The translations under genes and the position numbers were made by a program. The notes under the pieces were generated by a model. It had not been told where the DNA came from. It saw only the letters and a program-made list of their open reading frames with translations, and ran no database searches. Of a stretch of 64,000 nucleotides of DNA, positions 17,918-27,283 are shown piece by piece. Location of the stretch: contig CAWKND010000005.1 of assembly GCA_963850915.1 (NCBI GenBank), forward strand, positions 1 to 64,000, read 5' to 3'. The DNA comes from CAVTWH01 sp963850915 (lineage in GTDB: Bacteria; Actinomycetota; Actinomycetes; Mycobacteriales; Micromonosporaceae). Position 1 is the first letter of the stretch; the number at the start of each line of letters is the position of its first letter.

Positions 17918-19003
17918 TCAACGGCGGGGAGACGACCTCGGTCTCGACGCCGTTGCCGGACCGGGAAGGTCGGTCGTGGTCACGACGGAACCGGTGTGGC
18001 CGGTCGATTCCCGGACGACCAGGCGGGACGGGCACGAGATGACGCCGGAAGTCTTCTCGCCATCCAGGGCAGCGAAGAGGTAGGACACCGCGGTAGCGCC
18101 TAGGGTCTGCAGGTTGAGGTCAACAGTCGTCAGCGGGGGCTGGCATTCCGCTGCGAAAATCTCCCAGTTGTCATAGCCAACGAGAGCGATGTCGTCGGGA
18201 ATGCGTCGGCCCAGGTGATGCAGAGCGTCCGCGACACCGGTGGCGATCTGATCGCTGCCGCAGAAGATGGCGTCGATGTCGGGGTGGGCGGCGAGGAGTG
18301 TGCGAGCCGCGTGTCGTCCCCAACGCTGGGTCCAGTCACCAAAGAGCGGCCCGCCGACAAGTGGTAGTCCGGCGGTCTCGAGAACGTCCTGGAGGCCGGC
18401 CCCGCGTTCGCGGGCGGCTCGGTAGTTCTGCTCACCGGTGATGTAGGCGATCGACCGCCGGCCTTGTGCGACGAGGTGTTCGCCCGCGAGTCGGCCGCCG
18501 CCCCGGTCGTCGGCGATCACTGACAGGTCCCCCGGGTCGTCGGACTCGCCGTAGACGTAGACCACCGGTACCGGGATGTCCGCGGTCAATGATCGCCGGA
18601 CGTCGTTGGTTTCGCCGAGCACGATCAAGCCGTCGATCTGTCGGGCGACGAGTGTTCGGATGTAGTGCCGGCGGCGAATGGCATCGCCGCGGCTGTCGCA
18701 CAGCAAGACGGACATCTGCTCATTTGCGAGCGCGTTCTCGACACCGAGCAGTACCGGTATGGCGAAGCGGCCACCGAGTTCGTCGGTAAGGATGCCCACC
18801 GTGCGGGTCTGCCCCGAGATGAGGCCGCGGGCCAGCGCGTTGGGTTGGAAGGCGAGTTCTTCGGCTGCAGCCAGCACCCGGCGGCGCGTCTCCGGCGCTA
18901 CCTCGCCCCGCTCGTTGAGCGCTTTTGACGCGGTAGCGATCGACACGCCCGCATGCCTGGCGACGTCGGTGAGGGTGACTGCGCGTCCCTGCCGTCTAAC
19001 CAC
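17918..19003 (-). CDS. LacI-family transcriptional regulator
   Basis: LacI regulator of about 361 residues from a GTG start at 19003 preceded by GGAAGG; an in-frame ATG at 19075 would add 24 residues without family similarity. The HTH VTLTDVARHAGVSIATASKALN is at the N-terminus and the ligand domain follows (LVGYDNWEIFAAECQPPLTTV). It sits between a leftward hydrolase gene and the rightward GH127/importer operon. Palindromes CGAAA-N4-TTTCG on both sides are its likely operators. Ligand is probably an arabinose oligosaccharide. Confidence 0.88.
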   Translation of the reverse strand: MVRRQGRAVTLTDVARHAGVSIATASKALNERGEVAPETRRRVLAAAEELAFQPNALARGLISGQTRTVGILTDELGGRFAIPVLLGVENALANEQMSVLLCDSRGDAIRRRHYIRTLVARQIDGLIVLGETNDVRRSLTADIPVPVVYVYGESDDPGDLSVIADDRGGGRLAGEHLVAQGRRSIAYITGEQNYRAARERGAGLQDVLETAGLPLVGGPLFGDWTQRWGRHAARTLLAAHPDIDAIFCGSDQIATGVADALHHLGRRIPDDIALVGYDNWEIFAAECQPPLTTVDLNLQTLGATAVSYLFAALDGEKTSGVISCPSRLVVRESTGHTGSVVTTTDLPGPATASRPRSSPRR

Positions 19004-19382
19004 CGAAAACCCTTCCTGCCTTACCGGGCGCCGGCCGCGAAATGCCGGTCGGCCTGACGCACAGTCCCTGCTCATCGGCAGCGCTGGCTTCGAACTTTAG
19101 CCCACGGCCCAAGGCTCTGCGCCGACGGCCAGGCAACGTTCGGACAGACGGCACCGGGGGGCGAAGCAGGTTTCGGCTCGAAGGATCGCGCTATTTGTAC
19201 CAAATTCTGATGCACAAAACGGGCATTGGCGGATCGCGGTATTGGCATTGGAACCTGTCATTGACAGCACCGAAACCTAACTGTACTTTCCTCGAAAAGG
19301 TTTTCGGCCCTCGCTTGGGCTCGGGGCATGAATTTATGGCGCTGCGGATTGCTTGGGCGGCGGGGCAAACGAGAGGGAGACG
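19004..19382. other. Divergent promoter region between LacI and GH127 genes
   Basis: About 380 bp, AT-richer than the flanks, with the operator at 19293. Sequences such as TTGACA at 19260 suggest a promoter for the rightward operon, but I did not find a clear -10 at fixed spacing. No gene seen. Confidence 0.6.
19293..19306. promoter_or_regulatory. LacI operator-like palindrome (GH127 operon)
   Basis: CGAAAAGGTTTTCG: six-base arms CGAAAA/TTTTCG around GG, 77 bp before the probable GH127 start at 19383. It fits the general CGAAA-N4-TTTCG LacI-family pattern and matches the site at 17501. Confidence 0.65.
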
Positions 19383-21423
19383 ATGACTCAGCCGCACCAG
19401 CCGGTCCGTACGGCCGCGTTCCAGCACGAGTTCCCGGGACACGGTCCAGGCGTCGGTGGGTGCCGCCGATGCGGTTGCGGAGCTGGCCGTCGTGCGGAGT
19501 GGTCCGGTCGCGCCGAGCGCGAAGGCGTGGCAGGCACTTCGGCCAGTCTCCGTGCACGACGTCGTGCTGGATGCCTCCGGGTTGCTCGGCTCCTGGCAGC
19601 AGCGCAACGCTGAGGCGACTCTTCCGCACTGCCTGGACCACCTCGAGACGAGCGGCGCATTGCCCAACATGCGCCGCCCCAAGGACAGCGGCCGGCCCCA
19701 CGTCGGCATGTGGTTCAGCGACTCGGATGTGTACAAGACGCTGGAGGCGATGGCGTGGTCTCTCGCCGTTGCTCCGGATTCGGCCCTGGCCGACAAGTTC
19801 GACGCGATCGTCGCGGTGGTGGGCGCCGCACAGGAGCCGGACGGCTATGTGAACTCGTACTTCCAGCACGACGCGCCCAAGCGGCGTTGGCAGGAGCTGG
19901 CGACCAGCCACGAGCTGTACTGCGCCGGCCACCTGGTTCAGGCCGCAGTGGCTGCGCACCGGGCCGGGATCGGCACCCAGATCATGTCGATCGCGCGCCG
20001 GTTCGCCGACCTGATCGTCTCCCGCTTCGGCCCTTCCGGCGAGACGGCGGTATGCGGGCATCCGGAGATCGAGACCGCGCTGGTGGAGCTGTACCGGGTG
20101 ACCGGGCACATGCCCTACCTGGAAACGGCGCAACGCTTTGTCGAGCGGCGCGGACACGGGCTGCTCGGCGACGGCCAGTTCGGCCCCGCCTATTTTCAGG
20201 ATCACGAACCCGTGCGGGACGCGAAGGAGTTCATCGGCCACGCGGTACGCCAACTGTATCTGCTGGCCGGCGTGGTCGACGTGGCCGTGGAGACCGACGA
20301 CCAGCAGCTGTTGACGGCCGCAGAGCGGTTGTGGCGTTCGGCCTATGGCAGCAAGACCTACATCACGGGCGGACACGGCTCCCGGCACCGCGACGAAGCC
20401 GTTGGCGACACGTACGAGCTGCCATCAGATCGGGCGTACGCCGAGACGTGCGCAGCAATCGGTAGCTTCCAGTGGAACTGGCGCATGCTGCTGGCCACAG
20501 GTGAACACCGCTACGCCGAGGAGATGGAGCGGACGCTCCACAACGCGATCGCCGCCGCGACCAGTCTCGACGGACAGCACTTCTTCTACTCCAACCCACT
20601 GCATCTGCGTACCGGCCACCACGACGGTGAAGACGCGCCTTCGCAGCGGCTGCCGTGGTACACCTGCGCCTGTTGCCCCCCCAACCTTGCCCGGCTCATC
20701 GGATCGCTTCAGTCCTACCTGGTGACCGAGGACGACTCGGGTCTGCAGGTGCACCAGTACAGCCCGTGCACCGTCGATGCCGGCGGCCGCAGCATTCGGA
20801 TTGTCACCGAATATCCGTGGGACGGTGCCGTCGCGCTGAACGTCCGATCGGCAGACAAGTCTGCGTGGACTTTGGCACTGCGCGTCCCCGCATGGTGCGC
20901 CTCCTTTGCGCTGGCCATCGACGGCCAGACGACCAGCGCCGAACCCGTCGACGGGTATCTCCGCCTGAACCGCGTTTGGACCGGTCAGACGGTCTCGCTC
21001 CAGCTGGACATGCCGTCCCGGCTGGTAGCACCACATCCGCGCATCGACGCTATTCGCGGGTGCGTCTGCCTGGCCCGAGGGCCAATCGTCTACGCCATCG
21101 AGCAGTTTGACCTTCCGCCTGAGACGACTCTCGAAGACGTGGCACTGGACCTCGCCGGCACGGTCCGCGTGCACCCGTCAGATCGCGAATCGACGATACC
21201 TGTATCGCTGATCGCGCTCGGACAAGCACGCGGTCCCGCGCCGATTCCGCTCTACCGCACCATCGAAAACCACGACCCGGCGGCGCCTGTGTCGATCAGT
21301 CTCACCGCCGTGCCGTACTTCCTCTGGGGAAACCGCCGCCCAGGCCCCATGCGGGTCTGGATCCCTACGGCCGCCCCGTCCGCCCAACCGCCGCTCCAAC
21401 ATCGGGCCAGGCCTGAGACCTGA
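19383..21423 (+). CDS. GH127 beta-L-arabinofuranosidase (probable frameshift near N-terminus)
   Basis: DUF1680/GH127 enzyme, which removes beta-L-arabinofuranosyl groups using a Zn-bound cysteine nucleophile. Counting from the GTG at 19456, the key residues are E330 and C332 in ETCAAIG and C406/C407 in TCACCPPN, matching E338, C340, C417 and C418 of HypBA1. The best ribosome site (GAGGGAGACG) precedes an ATG at 19383 in a different frame. Removing one G from GGTGGG near 19457 fuses that start to the main frame, so 19456 is the conservative start. No signal peptide: cytoplasmic. Confidence 0.88.
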
Positions 21424-21494
21424 CCCGGCCCGGAGCATCCCGCGAATCGTGGGGGACCCGTTCGCGGCAACGCACGATAGAGAAGGGAAAGACC

Positions 21495-22734
21495 GTGTTG
21501 ATCGCAAATAAGAAGACCATCGCTCTGGGATGCGCGTCGATCGCGCTGCTCGCAGCGGTGGCAGCGTGTAGTTCGGACAACAACAACAAGTCGTCGAGCG
21601 GGGCCCTGACGTCGATCAACGTCTGGGATCCGTACCCGCAATACGACAACAGCTCGGACTGGGCGACCTACGTCAAATCCTGCGCACCCGTCGGGAACGA
21701 CCATCACCCGGACGACGGGCGCGACCAGCGACCTGTTGAACAACCTGACGAACGCCGTCAAGGAGGACAACGCGCCGGACGTGATCATGCTCGACAACCC
21801 GGCGGTGCCGGACGCGGCCAGCTCGGGACTGCTGGCGGACGCGAAGACGGTCGGGATCAACACCGCCGGCTTCGACGCGAACCTCGCCGGACCCGGTACG
21901 GTCGGCGGCGTGACCTACGGTGTACCGATCGGGGCGAACACGCTCGGGCTGTACTACAACAAGGACATCCTCGACGAAGTCGGGCGTCGATCCGGCCAGC
22001 ATTACCAGCTGGGACTCGCTCAACGCGGCACTGGCGAAGGTCACCGCGGCCGGGAACAAGGGCATCACGTTCGCGGGCATCTCGGGTGAAGAGGGCGTGT
22101 TCCAGTTCCTTCCGTGGTTCTGGGGAGCCGGCGCGAGCCTCAAGACCCCGGGATCGGACGACGCCGCGGCCGCCGGCCAGCTCGTGTCTGACTGGATCGG
22201 CAAGGGCTACGCGCCGAAGTCGGCGATCACCGACAACCAGTCGGCCTCGTGGGATCTGTTCCTGACCGGCAAATACGCGTTCGCCGAGAACGGGTCGTGG
22301 TTCGCCAAGGCAGCCTCGAAGCAGAGCTTCCCCGCGGTGATGATCCCGATCCCGAGCAAGACCGGCGGCGCGGCTCCGGTCCCGACCGGCGGCGAATTCG
22401 TTCTCGCACCGGTACACAAGAAGGATGCCTCCGCCCACTACGCCAACGCCACGAAGGTGATCGACTGCCTCGTCGGGGCAGCCAACCAGACCAAGACCGC
22501 GGACAAGCTCGGCTACTTCGCGGCCAACAAGGACCAGCGCGCCCAGCAGATTACCGCCGACGCCATCTGGACGCCGTGGGCCGCCGCGATCAAGGTGCTC
22601 AGGGACGTACGACGGACCTCGGTCCTGACTACACCGCCACGTCAGCGAAGCTGTCGGTCGCGTTGCAGGCGGCGCTGAACGCCGCGGGCAACGCGGCGCA
22701 GGTCAAGGCCGCCTTCGCGGCGGCCGGAAAGTAG
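21495..22734 (+). pseudogene. Sugar ABC solute-binding lipoprotein, three frameshifts
   Basis: Starts at GTG 21495 with AGAAGGGA upstream; lipoprotein signal with Cys at residue 25 in AAVAACSSD. The binding-protein fold is spread over three frames, with breaks near 21695, 21983 and 22600. The second is explained by one extra G in GTCGGGCGTC (giving DEVGVDPAS) and the third by one missing G (giving IKGAQGRTTDLGP). The C-terminus ends normally in KAAFAAAGK. It belongs with the GH127 gene and the two permeases. Either a decayed gene or a gene with sequence errors at G runs. Confidence 0.85.
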
Positions 22735-22744
22735 CACTGGTAGA

Positions 22745-22778
22745 TATGGTGTGGCGGCCCAACGGCCGCCACACCATA
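22745..22778 (+). terminator. 15-bp stem-loop between binding-protein and permease genes
   Basis: TATGGTGTGGCGGCC at 22745-22759 pairs perfectly with 22764-22778 around a 4-base loop, just 11 bp after the binding-protein stop. Such hairpins in importer operons cut read-through or protect the upstream message, giving more binding protein than permease. Confidence 0.85.
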
Positions 22779-22802
22779 ACCTTCTGAATTCGGCAGGAAA
22801 CA

Positions 22803-23778
22803 ATGGCAATTCGGACTCCGGCCGCTGCGCCGACGTACGAGGAGTACACCGTGAAGCCGGGTACCTCCAGACGCAGGAGTGCGGCGAAGCAGAACCGGCG
22901 CCGGACCAGGTGGGCGGGGATGGCGTTCGTCGCCCCGCTGGTGGCCTACCTCCTGGTGTTCTACCCCTACCCGCTCTACGAGAACATCTCGATGAGCCTG
23001 CACCGCTTCACCCGGGCCACCTTCGTGACAGGTCGGGCACCATTCGTCGGGTTGTCGGTGTACGACGAGGTTGTCTCATCACCGCAGTTCTGGCCGACAG
23101 TGGGACAGACGACGTTCTTCGTGGTCGTCTCGCTCGCCTTCCAGTACACGTTCGGGTCTCGGCCTCGCCGTGTTCTTCCGGCGCTACTTCCCGCTGTCCG
23201 CGCTGCTGCGAGGGCTCTTCCTCGTCCCGTGGCTGCTGCCGATCATCGTCTCGGCGACCACGTGGCAGTGGATGATGGACGCCGACTCGGGGATCATCAA
23301 CCGGCTGCTCGGACTGTTCGGCGTTGACCCGGTGTGGTGGCTCAATGCCGACCACTCGCTGACCTCCGTCACGATCGCGAACATCTGGCTGGGCATACCC
23401 TTCAACCTCGTGATCCTCTACTCGGGCTTGCAGAACATTCCGACGCAACTGTACGAAGCCGCGGCGATGGACGGCGCTACCGGATGGCGCCAGTTCTGGA
23501 GCATCACCTTTCCGCTGCTGCGCCCGGTAACCGCGATCACCCTGCTGCTCGGATTCGTGTACACCCTCAAAGTCGTCGACATCATCTGGATCATGACGTC
23601 GGGTACCGGCTCGTCCCAGACCTTGGCCACCTGGGCGTATGCGATGGCGTTCGGCAAGGGTGCCTCCGCGATCATCAGATACTCACAGGCATCCGTGGTC
23701 GGCTCGATCCTCTTGCTCATCGCGCTCGCCATGGGATTCCTCTACCTGTACTTCCAACGTCGGCAGGAGACCGAGTAA
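22803..23778 (+). pseudogene. Carbohydrate ABC permease (MalF type), one frameshift
   Basis: Reads as a MalF-type permease in two frames joined near 23157: frame one ends FFVVVSLAFQYTFG and frame two resumes GLGLAVFFRRYFP. Removing one G from TTCGGGTCTC restores the join. Six helices and the EAA loop EAAAMDGATGWRQFWSITFP are otherwise intact. Its TAA overlaps the ATG of the partner permease (TAATG). Confidence 0.85.
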
Positions 23779-24593
23779 TGACCGTCAACCGCGCGTGGTG
23801 GAAGACCGCGCTGGGGCTGGTCTTTACGGCCCTGATGCTGTTTCCGCTGTACTGGATGGTCAATGTCTCGCTCACCCAGCGCACCGCGATCCGCAACGGC
23901 GACCTGTTTCCCAGGCACTTCACCATCAGCAACTACGATGTCGTGCTGCACCAACAACTTCCGTACCTGGGAACGAGCCTCATCGTGGGGCTGGGAACGG
24001 TCGTGGTCACCCTGACCGTGTCCGCGCCAGCCGCGTACGCGTTGTCAAAGCTCATCGTTCCCGGCCGTCGCCTGCTCACCTTCCTGCTGCTCACCGTTCA
24101 GATGATCCCGGCAGTGGTGATGGCGCTCGGCTTCTACCAGATCTACACCAAACTGGGAGTCCTCGACACCATCGCCGGACTGATCCTGGCTGACTCCACC
24201 ATCGCCGTGCCATTCGGTGTACTGGTCTTCACCGCATTCATGTCGAGCATTCCGCAGGATCTCCTCCAGGCCGCGGAGATCGACGGTGCGTCCTACTGGC
24301 GTACGTTCTGGTCCATCGTCATGCCGGTCACCCGGAATTCCGTGGTCACCGTCGGGCTCTTCGCGTTCCTCTGGGCCTGGTCGGACTTTCTGTTCGCCTC
24401 GACGCTCGACCGCGGGGGCGAGAACCTCCGACCGATCACGATGGGCCTGTACGACTACATCGGATCGCAAAACCAGGAGTGGGGGCCACTGATGGCCACG
24501 GCGGTTCTCGCATCGATCCCCACCGCAATCCTCCTCGTACTGGCCCAGCGCTACATCGCGGCTGGCGTGACTGCCGGTGCAATCAAGGACTGA
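23778..24593 (+). CDS. Carbohydrate ABC permease (MalG type)
   Basis: Intact 271-residue permease with six helices and the EAA loop EAAEIDGASYWRTFWSIVMP. It is the last gene of the GH127 importer operon and has no ATPase neighbour, so a shared ATPase elsewhere is presumed. Coupled to the preceding permease by a TAATG overlap. Confidence 0.93.
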   Translation: MTVNRAWWKTALGLVFTALMLFPLYWMVNVSLTQRTAIRNGDLFPRHFTISNYDVVLHQQLPYLGTSLIVGLGTVVVTLTVSAPAAYALSKLIVPGRRLLTFLLLTVQMIPAVVMALGFYQIYTKLGVLDTIAGLILADSTIAVPFGVLVFTAFMSSIPQDLLQAAEIDGASYWRTFWSIVMPVTRNSVVTVGLFAFLWAWSDFLFASTLDRGGENLRPITMGLYDYIGSQNQEWGPLMATAVLASIPTAILLVLAQRYIAAGVTAGAIKD

Positions 24594-24742
24594 CCCCGTC
24601 GCGGTCCCAAACGCAACCCCTCGCGCGTCCAAAGGAACAAGCAGGTGTCGACTGCTGCCGACGCCGCGGATCCGGCCGGACCGCGGCCCGGGCGACGCGG
24701 CGGACCCGGGGTGGCGGACGACCCAGCCCCCGACCGAACAAT

Positions 24743-25456
24743 TCAGTCGGATGCGTCGGCGAGCAGCGTACGCAGCCACGACTCGGAGGTGTTGACGTGC
24801 ATGAGCGCGGCGGCGTTGGCGAGTGCCGGATCGCGGGCCCGCAGTGCGGTACAGATCGCCTGGTGCTCCTCGATCGTGGTGTGCGCCACGTTGCCCAGCA
24901 CGAGCCCGCGCCAGATGCGTACCCGCACGGTGCGGCTGGACAGGCCGTCCAGTAGGGAGGTGAGCGTCTCGTTGCCGGTGCCCACCATGACCAGCCGGTG
25001 GAAGGCGATGTCGTACTGCATGAGCTGCTCGGCGTCGTCGACCACCAGGCGCATGAGATCCATCAGCTCGTCCAGTTCGGCGAGCTGAGCGCGGGTCATC
25101 CGAGTGGCGGCGACCGCGGTGGCCGCCGGCTCCAGCAGCCGCCGTACCTCCATCACCTCGAGTAGCTTCTCCGCCTGTAGCAGCTCAACCGCGAAGCCGA
25201 CGCCCTCCAGGAGCAGGTGCGGGGCGAGGCTGGTGACGTAGGTGCCGTCGCCGCGGCGCACGTCGAGTACCCGGGCGGCCTCCAGTACCTTGACTGCCTC
25301 GCGTACGCCGCTGCGGGAGATCCCCATCTGGGCGGCGAGCTGGTTTTCCGGGGGGAGCCGGGCGCCGGGCGGCAACTCGCCAGACTGGATCATGGTCCGC
25401 AGTCGGGTGATTGCCTCGTCCGTCAGCGCCACAGGCTTCCCTCCGCTGCTTCCCAC
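24743..25456 (-). CDS. GntR-family regulator, FadR subfamily
   Basis: A 237-residue regulator with N-terminal winged helix (LPPENQLAAQMGISRSGVREAVKVL, about residues 28-60) and a C-terminal all-helical FCD ligand domain with metal-site residues in QLMQYDIAFHR and IIEEHQAI-type positions. It is divergent from the fuconate-type operon and most likely represses it, releasing on a sugar acid. Repeats GACATCAGATG at 25553 and 25629 are candidate operators. Confidence 0.92.
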   Translation of the reverse strand: MGSSGGKPVALTDEAITRLRTMIQSGELPPGARLPPENQLAAQMGISRSGVREAVKVLEAARVLDVRRGDGTYVTSLAPHLLLEGVGFAVELLQAEKLLEVMEVRRLLEPAATAVAATRMTRAQLAELDELMDLMRLVVDDAEQLMQYDIAFHRLVMVGTGNETLTSLLDGLSSRTVRVRIWRGLVLGNVAHTTIEEHQAICTALRARDPALANAAALMHVNTSESWLRTLLADASD

Positions 25457-25552
25457 TTCCGGGTCGGTCCCGCACCAGCTGGGTCGAGCCGTCCGTACAC
25501 ATCGTACGGATATCGCTGGCGGGCGACGATCAGGGCGCTCGTGACCCCGCCA

Positions 25553-25563
25553 GACATCAGATG
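25553..25563. promoter_or_regulatory. FadR-type operator candidate 1
   Basis: GACATCAGATG, repeated exactly at 25629 (76 bp apart). It lies in the 255-bp divergent region between the FadR regulator and the dehydratase gene. Confidence 0.6.
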
Positions 25564-25628
25564 CATCAGCTAAGGAACTGACAGGTTTGGCCGGGTACTA
25601 GACACCCGGCGCCGGGGCAGTCTATAAA

Positions 25629-25640
25629 GACATCAGATGT
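25629..25640. promoter_or_regulatory. FadR-type operator candidate 2
   Basis: GACATCAGATGT contains the perfect palindrome ACATC-A-GATGT (25630-25640), a size and symmetry typical of FadR-subfamily operators. It lies about 70 bp before the dehydratase start, placed to block its promoter (TATAAA at 25623). Confidence 0.65.
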
Positions 25641-25711
25641 TAGCGTGCGGGCGCCAAACGCAGACGTCGTACGTCTGAGCCCCCACCACTTGTCCCGGAA
25701 GGCCCCCTCCG

Positions 25712-27037
25712 TTGACCGAGTACATCACCGCGCTGGACACGTTCGACGTGCGTTTCCCGACCTCCCGCCACCTCGACGGCTCGGACGCCATGAACCCGTT
25801 TCCCGACTACTCGGCGGCGTACGTAGTGGTACGCACCAGCGCGGGGCGCGAAGGGTACGGCCTGGCCTTCACCGTCGGGCGTGGCAACGAGGTACAGGTG
25901 GCGGGGATCCGTGCCCTGGAGCCGTTGGTGGTCGGCCAGCCCGTCGAAGCCCTCTTCGCCGACATGGCCGGCTTCGCCCGGACGATGACCGGCGACAGCC
26001 AACTGCGCTGGCTCGGCCCCGAAAAGGGGGTCATCCACATGGCCGCCTCCGCCGTACTCAACGCGGTGTGGGACCTGGCCGCCCGGGCCGCCGGTAAGCC
26101 GCTGTGGAAGCTGCTCGCCGACCTGAGCCCACAGCAGTTGGTCGCCCTGGTCGACTTCCGGTACCTGCGCGACGCGCTCACCGAGAAGGAGGCACTGGAC
26201 ATCCTGACCGCCGCGCGGCAGGGCCGGACCGAACGCGAAGCGCTGTTGCTGGAGCGCGGGTACCCCGCGTACACCACCACGCCCGGCTGGCTGGGCTACG
26301 ACGACCACAAACTGGCCCGGCTGGCCAGGGAGGCGGTGCAGGACGGCTTCTCGCTGATCAAGCTCAAGGTCGGCGGCGACCTGGCTACCGACGTTCGCCG
26401 GATGGCCATCGCCCGGGACACGGTCGGGCCGGGCATCCCGATCGCGGTGGATGCCAACCAGATCTGGGGCGTGGCCGAGGCGATCGACTGGATGAACCAG
26501 CTGCGCCCGTACGACCCGTACTGGATCGAGGAGCCGACCTTCCCCGACGACATTCTCGGACACGCGGCGGTACGCCGGGGCGTCGCACCGATCAGGGTGG
26601 CGACCGGCGAGCACGTGGCAAATGCCGTGGTGTTCAAGCAACTGCTGCAGGCCGGCGCCGTCGACGTGGTGCAGATCGACGCCTGTCGGGTCGGCGGGGT
26701 GAACGAAAACGTGGCGATCCTGTTGCTGGCGGCCAAGTTCGGCATCCCGGTGTGTCCGCACGCGGGCGGCGTCGGGCTCTGCGAGATGGTGCAACACTTG
26801 GCCATGTTCGACTTCCTCGCGGTGAGCGCCAGCACCGAGGGGCGGATGTTGGAGTACGTCGACCACTTGCATGAGCACTTCGTCGAGCCGGTACGCATCG
26901 AGCACGGCCGCTACGCGGCGCCCCGCGCACCCGGCGGCGGCGCCCAGATCCACCCGGCATCCGTGGCCGAGTACCTCTACCCCGACGGTCCGCAGTGGCA
27001 GGACCAGCCAGTGTCCGCGCTGGACGCCCCAGCGTAG
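25712..27037 (+). CDS. Enolase-superfamily L-fuconate dehydratase
   Basis: MR_MLE-type enolase-superfamily dehydratase, 441 residues from a TTG start (GGAAGG about 12 bases upstream). The catalytic KxK is in LIKLKVGG, metal ligands in VDANQIW, WIEEPTFPDD and ATGEH, and the general-acid His in CPHAGGVGL. The overall pattern (SRHLDGSDAMNP..., DFRYLRDALT) matches L-fuconate dehydratase, which makes 2-keto-3-deoxy-L-fuconate. First gene of a sugar-acid operon with importer and dehydrogenases. Related deoxy-sugar acids are possible substrates. Confidence 0.9.
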   Translation: MTEYITALDTFDVRFPTSRHLDGSDAMNPFPDYSAAYVVVRTSAGREGYGLAFTVGRGNEVQVAGIRALEPLVVGQPVEALFADMAGFARTMTGDSQLRWLGPEKGVIHMAASAVLNAVWDLAARAAGKPLWKLLADLSPQQLVALVDFRYLRDALTEKEALDILTAARQGRTEREALLLERGYPAYTTTPGWLGYDDHKLARLAREAVQDGFSLIKLKVGGDLATDVRRMAIARDTVGPGIPIAVDANQIWGVAEAIDWMNQLRPYDPYWIEEPTFPDDILGHAAVRRGVAPIRVATGEHVANAVVFKQLLQAGAVDVVQIDACRVGGVNENVAILLLAAKFGIPVCPHAGGVGLCEMVQHLAMFDFLAVSASTEGRMLEYVDHLHEHFVEPVRIEHGRYAAPRAPGGGAQIHPASVAEYLYPDGPQWQDQPVSALDAPA

Positions 27038-27044
27038 CCGTCGG

Positions 27045-27108
27045 TTCACCGGCACCAAGGTTCACCGGCACCACAGTTCACCGGCACCACAGTTCACCAG
27101 CACGACAG
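27045..27108 (+). repeat. Four tandem 16-bp repeats after the dehydratase gene
   Basis: Units beginning TTCACCGGCACCA start at 27045, 27061, 27077 and 27093; the middle two are identical (TTCACCGGCACCACAG), and a partial fifth follows. They fill most of the start of the 246-bp gap before the binding-protein gene. Not a CRISPR: there are no spacers. Confidence 0.9.
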
Positions 27109-27283
27109 TTCAACAACTACAACAGATCGCGGCTCCGGTGTCCCTGTCGGTGCCGCAGTCCTCTTCGCAGGCATCGACTGCTGCGGAAGCGAAAAAACCC
27201 GCGGCGTGCCGATCACGTTGCGCGGTAGCGCGTACAGCCGGTCGTCTCCGGACGATGCCGTCCGGCCGGTGGAAAGCGAGGAC

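Noticed and set aside
17254..18042. 262-codon plus-strand frame between GH-A and LacI genes
   Set aside because: No recognisable domain, no ribosome site, and it overlaps the LacI 3' end; treated as non-coding.
25640..27058. A 472-codon frame antisense to the fuconate dehydratase
   Set aside because: No ribosome site or family motifs; the sense frame has all enolase-superfamily residues.
27045..27108. Short regularly spaced repeats that could suggest a CRISPR array
   Set aside because: Units are contiguous with no spacers and no cas genes are present; they are simple tandem repeats.
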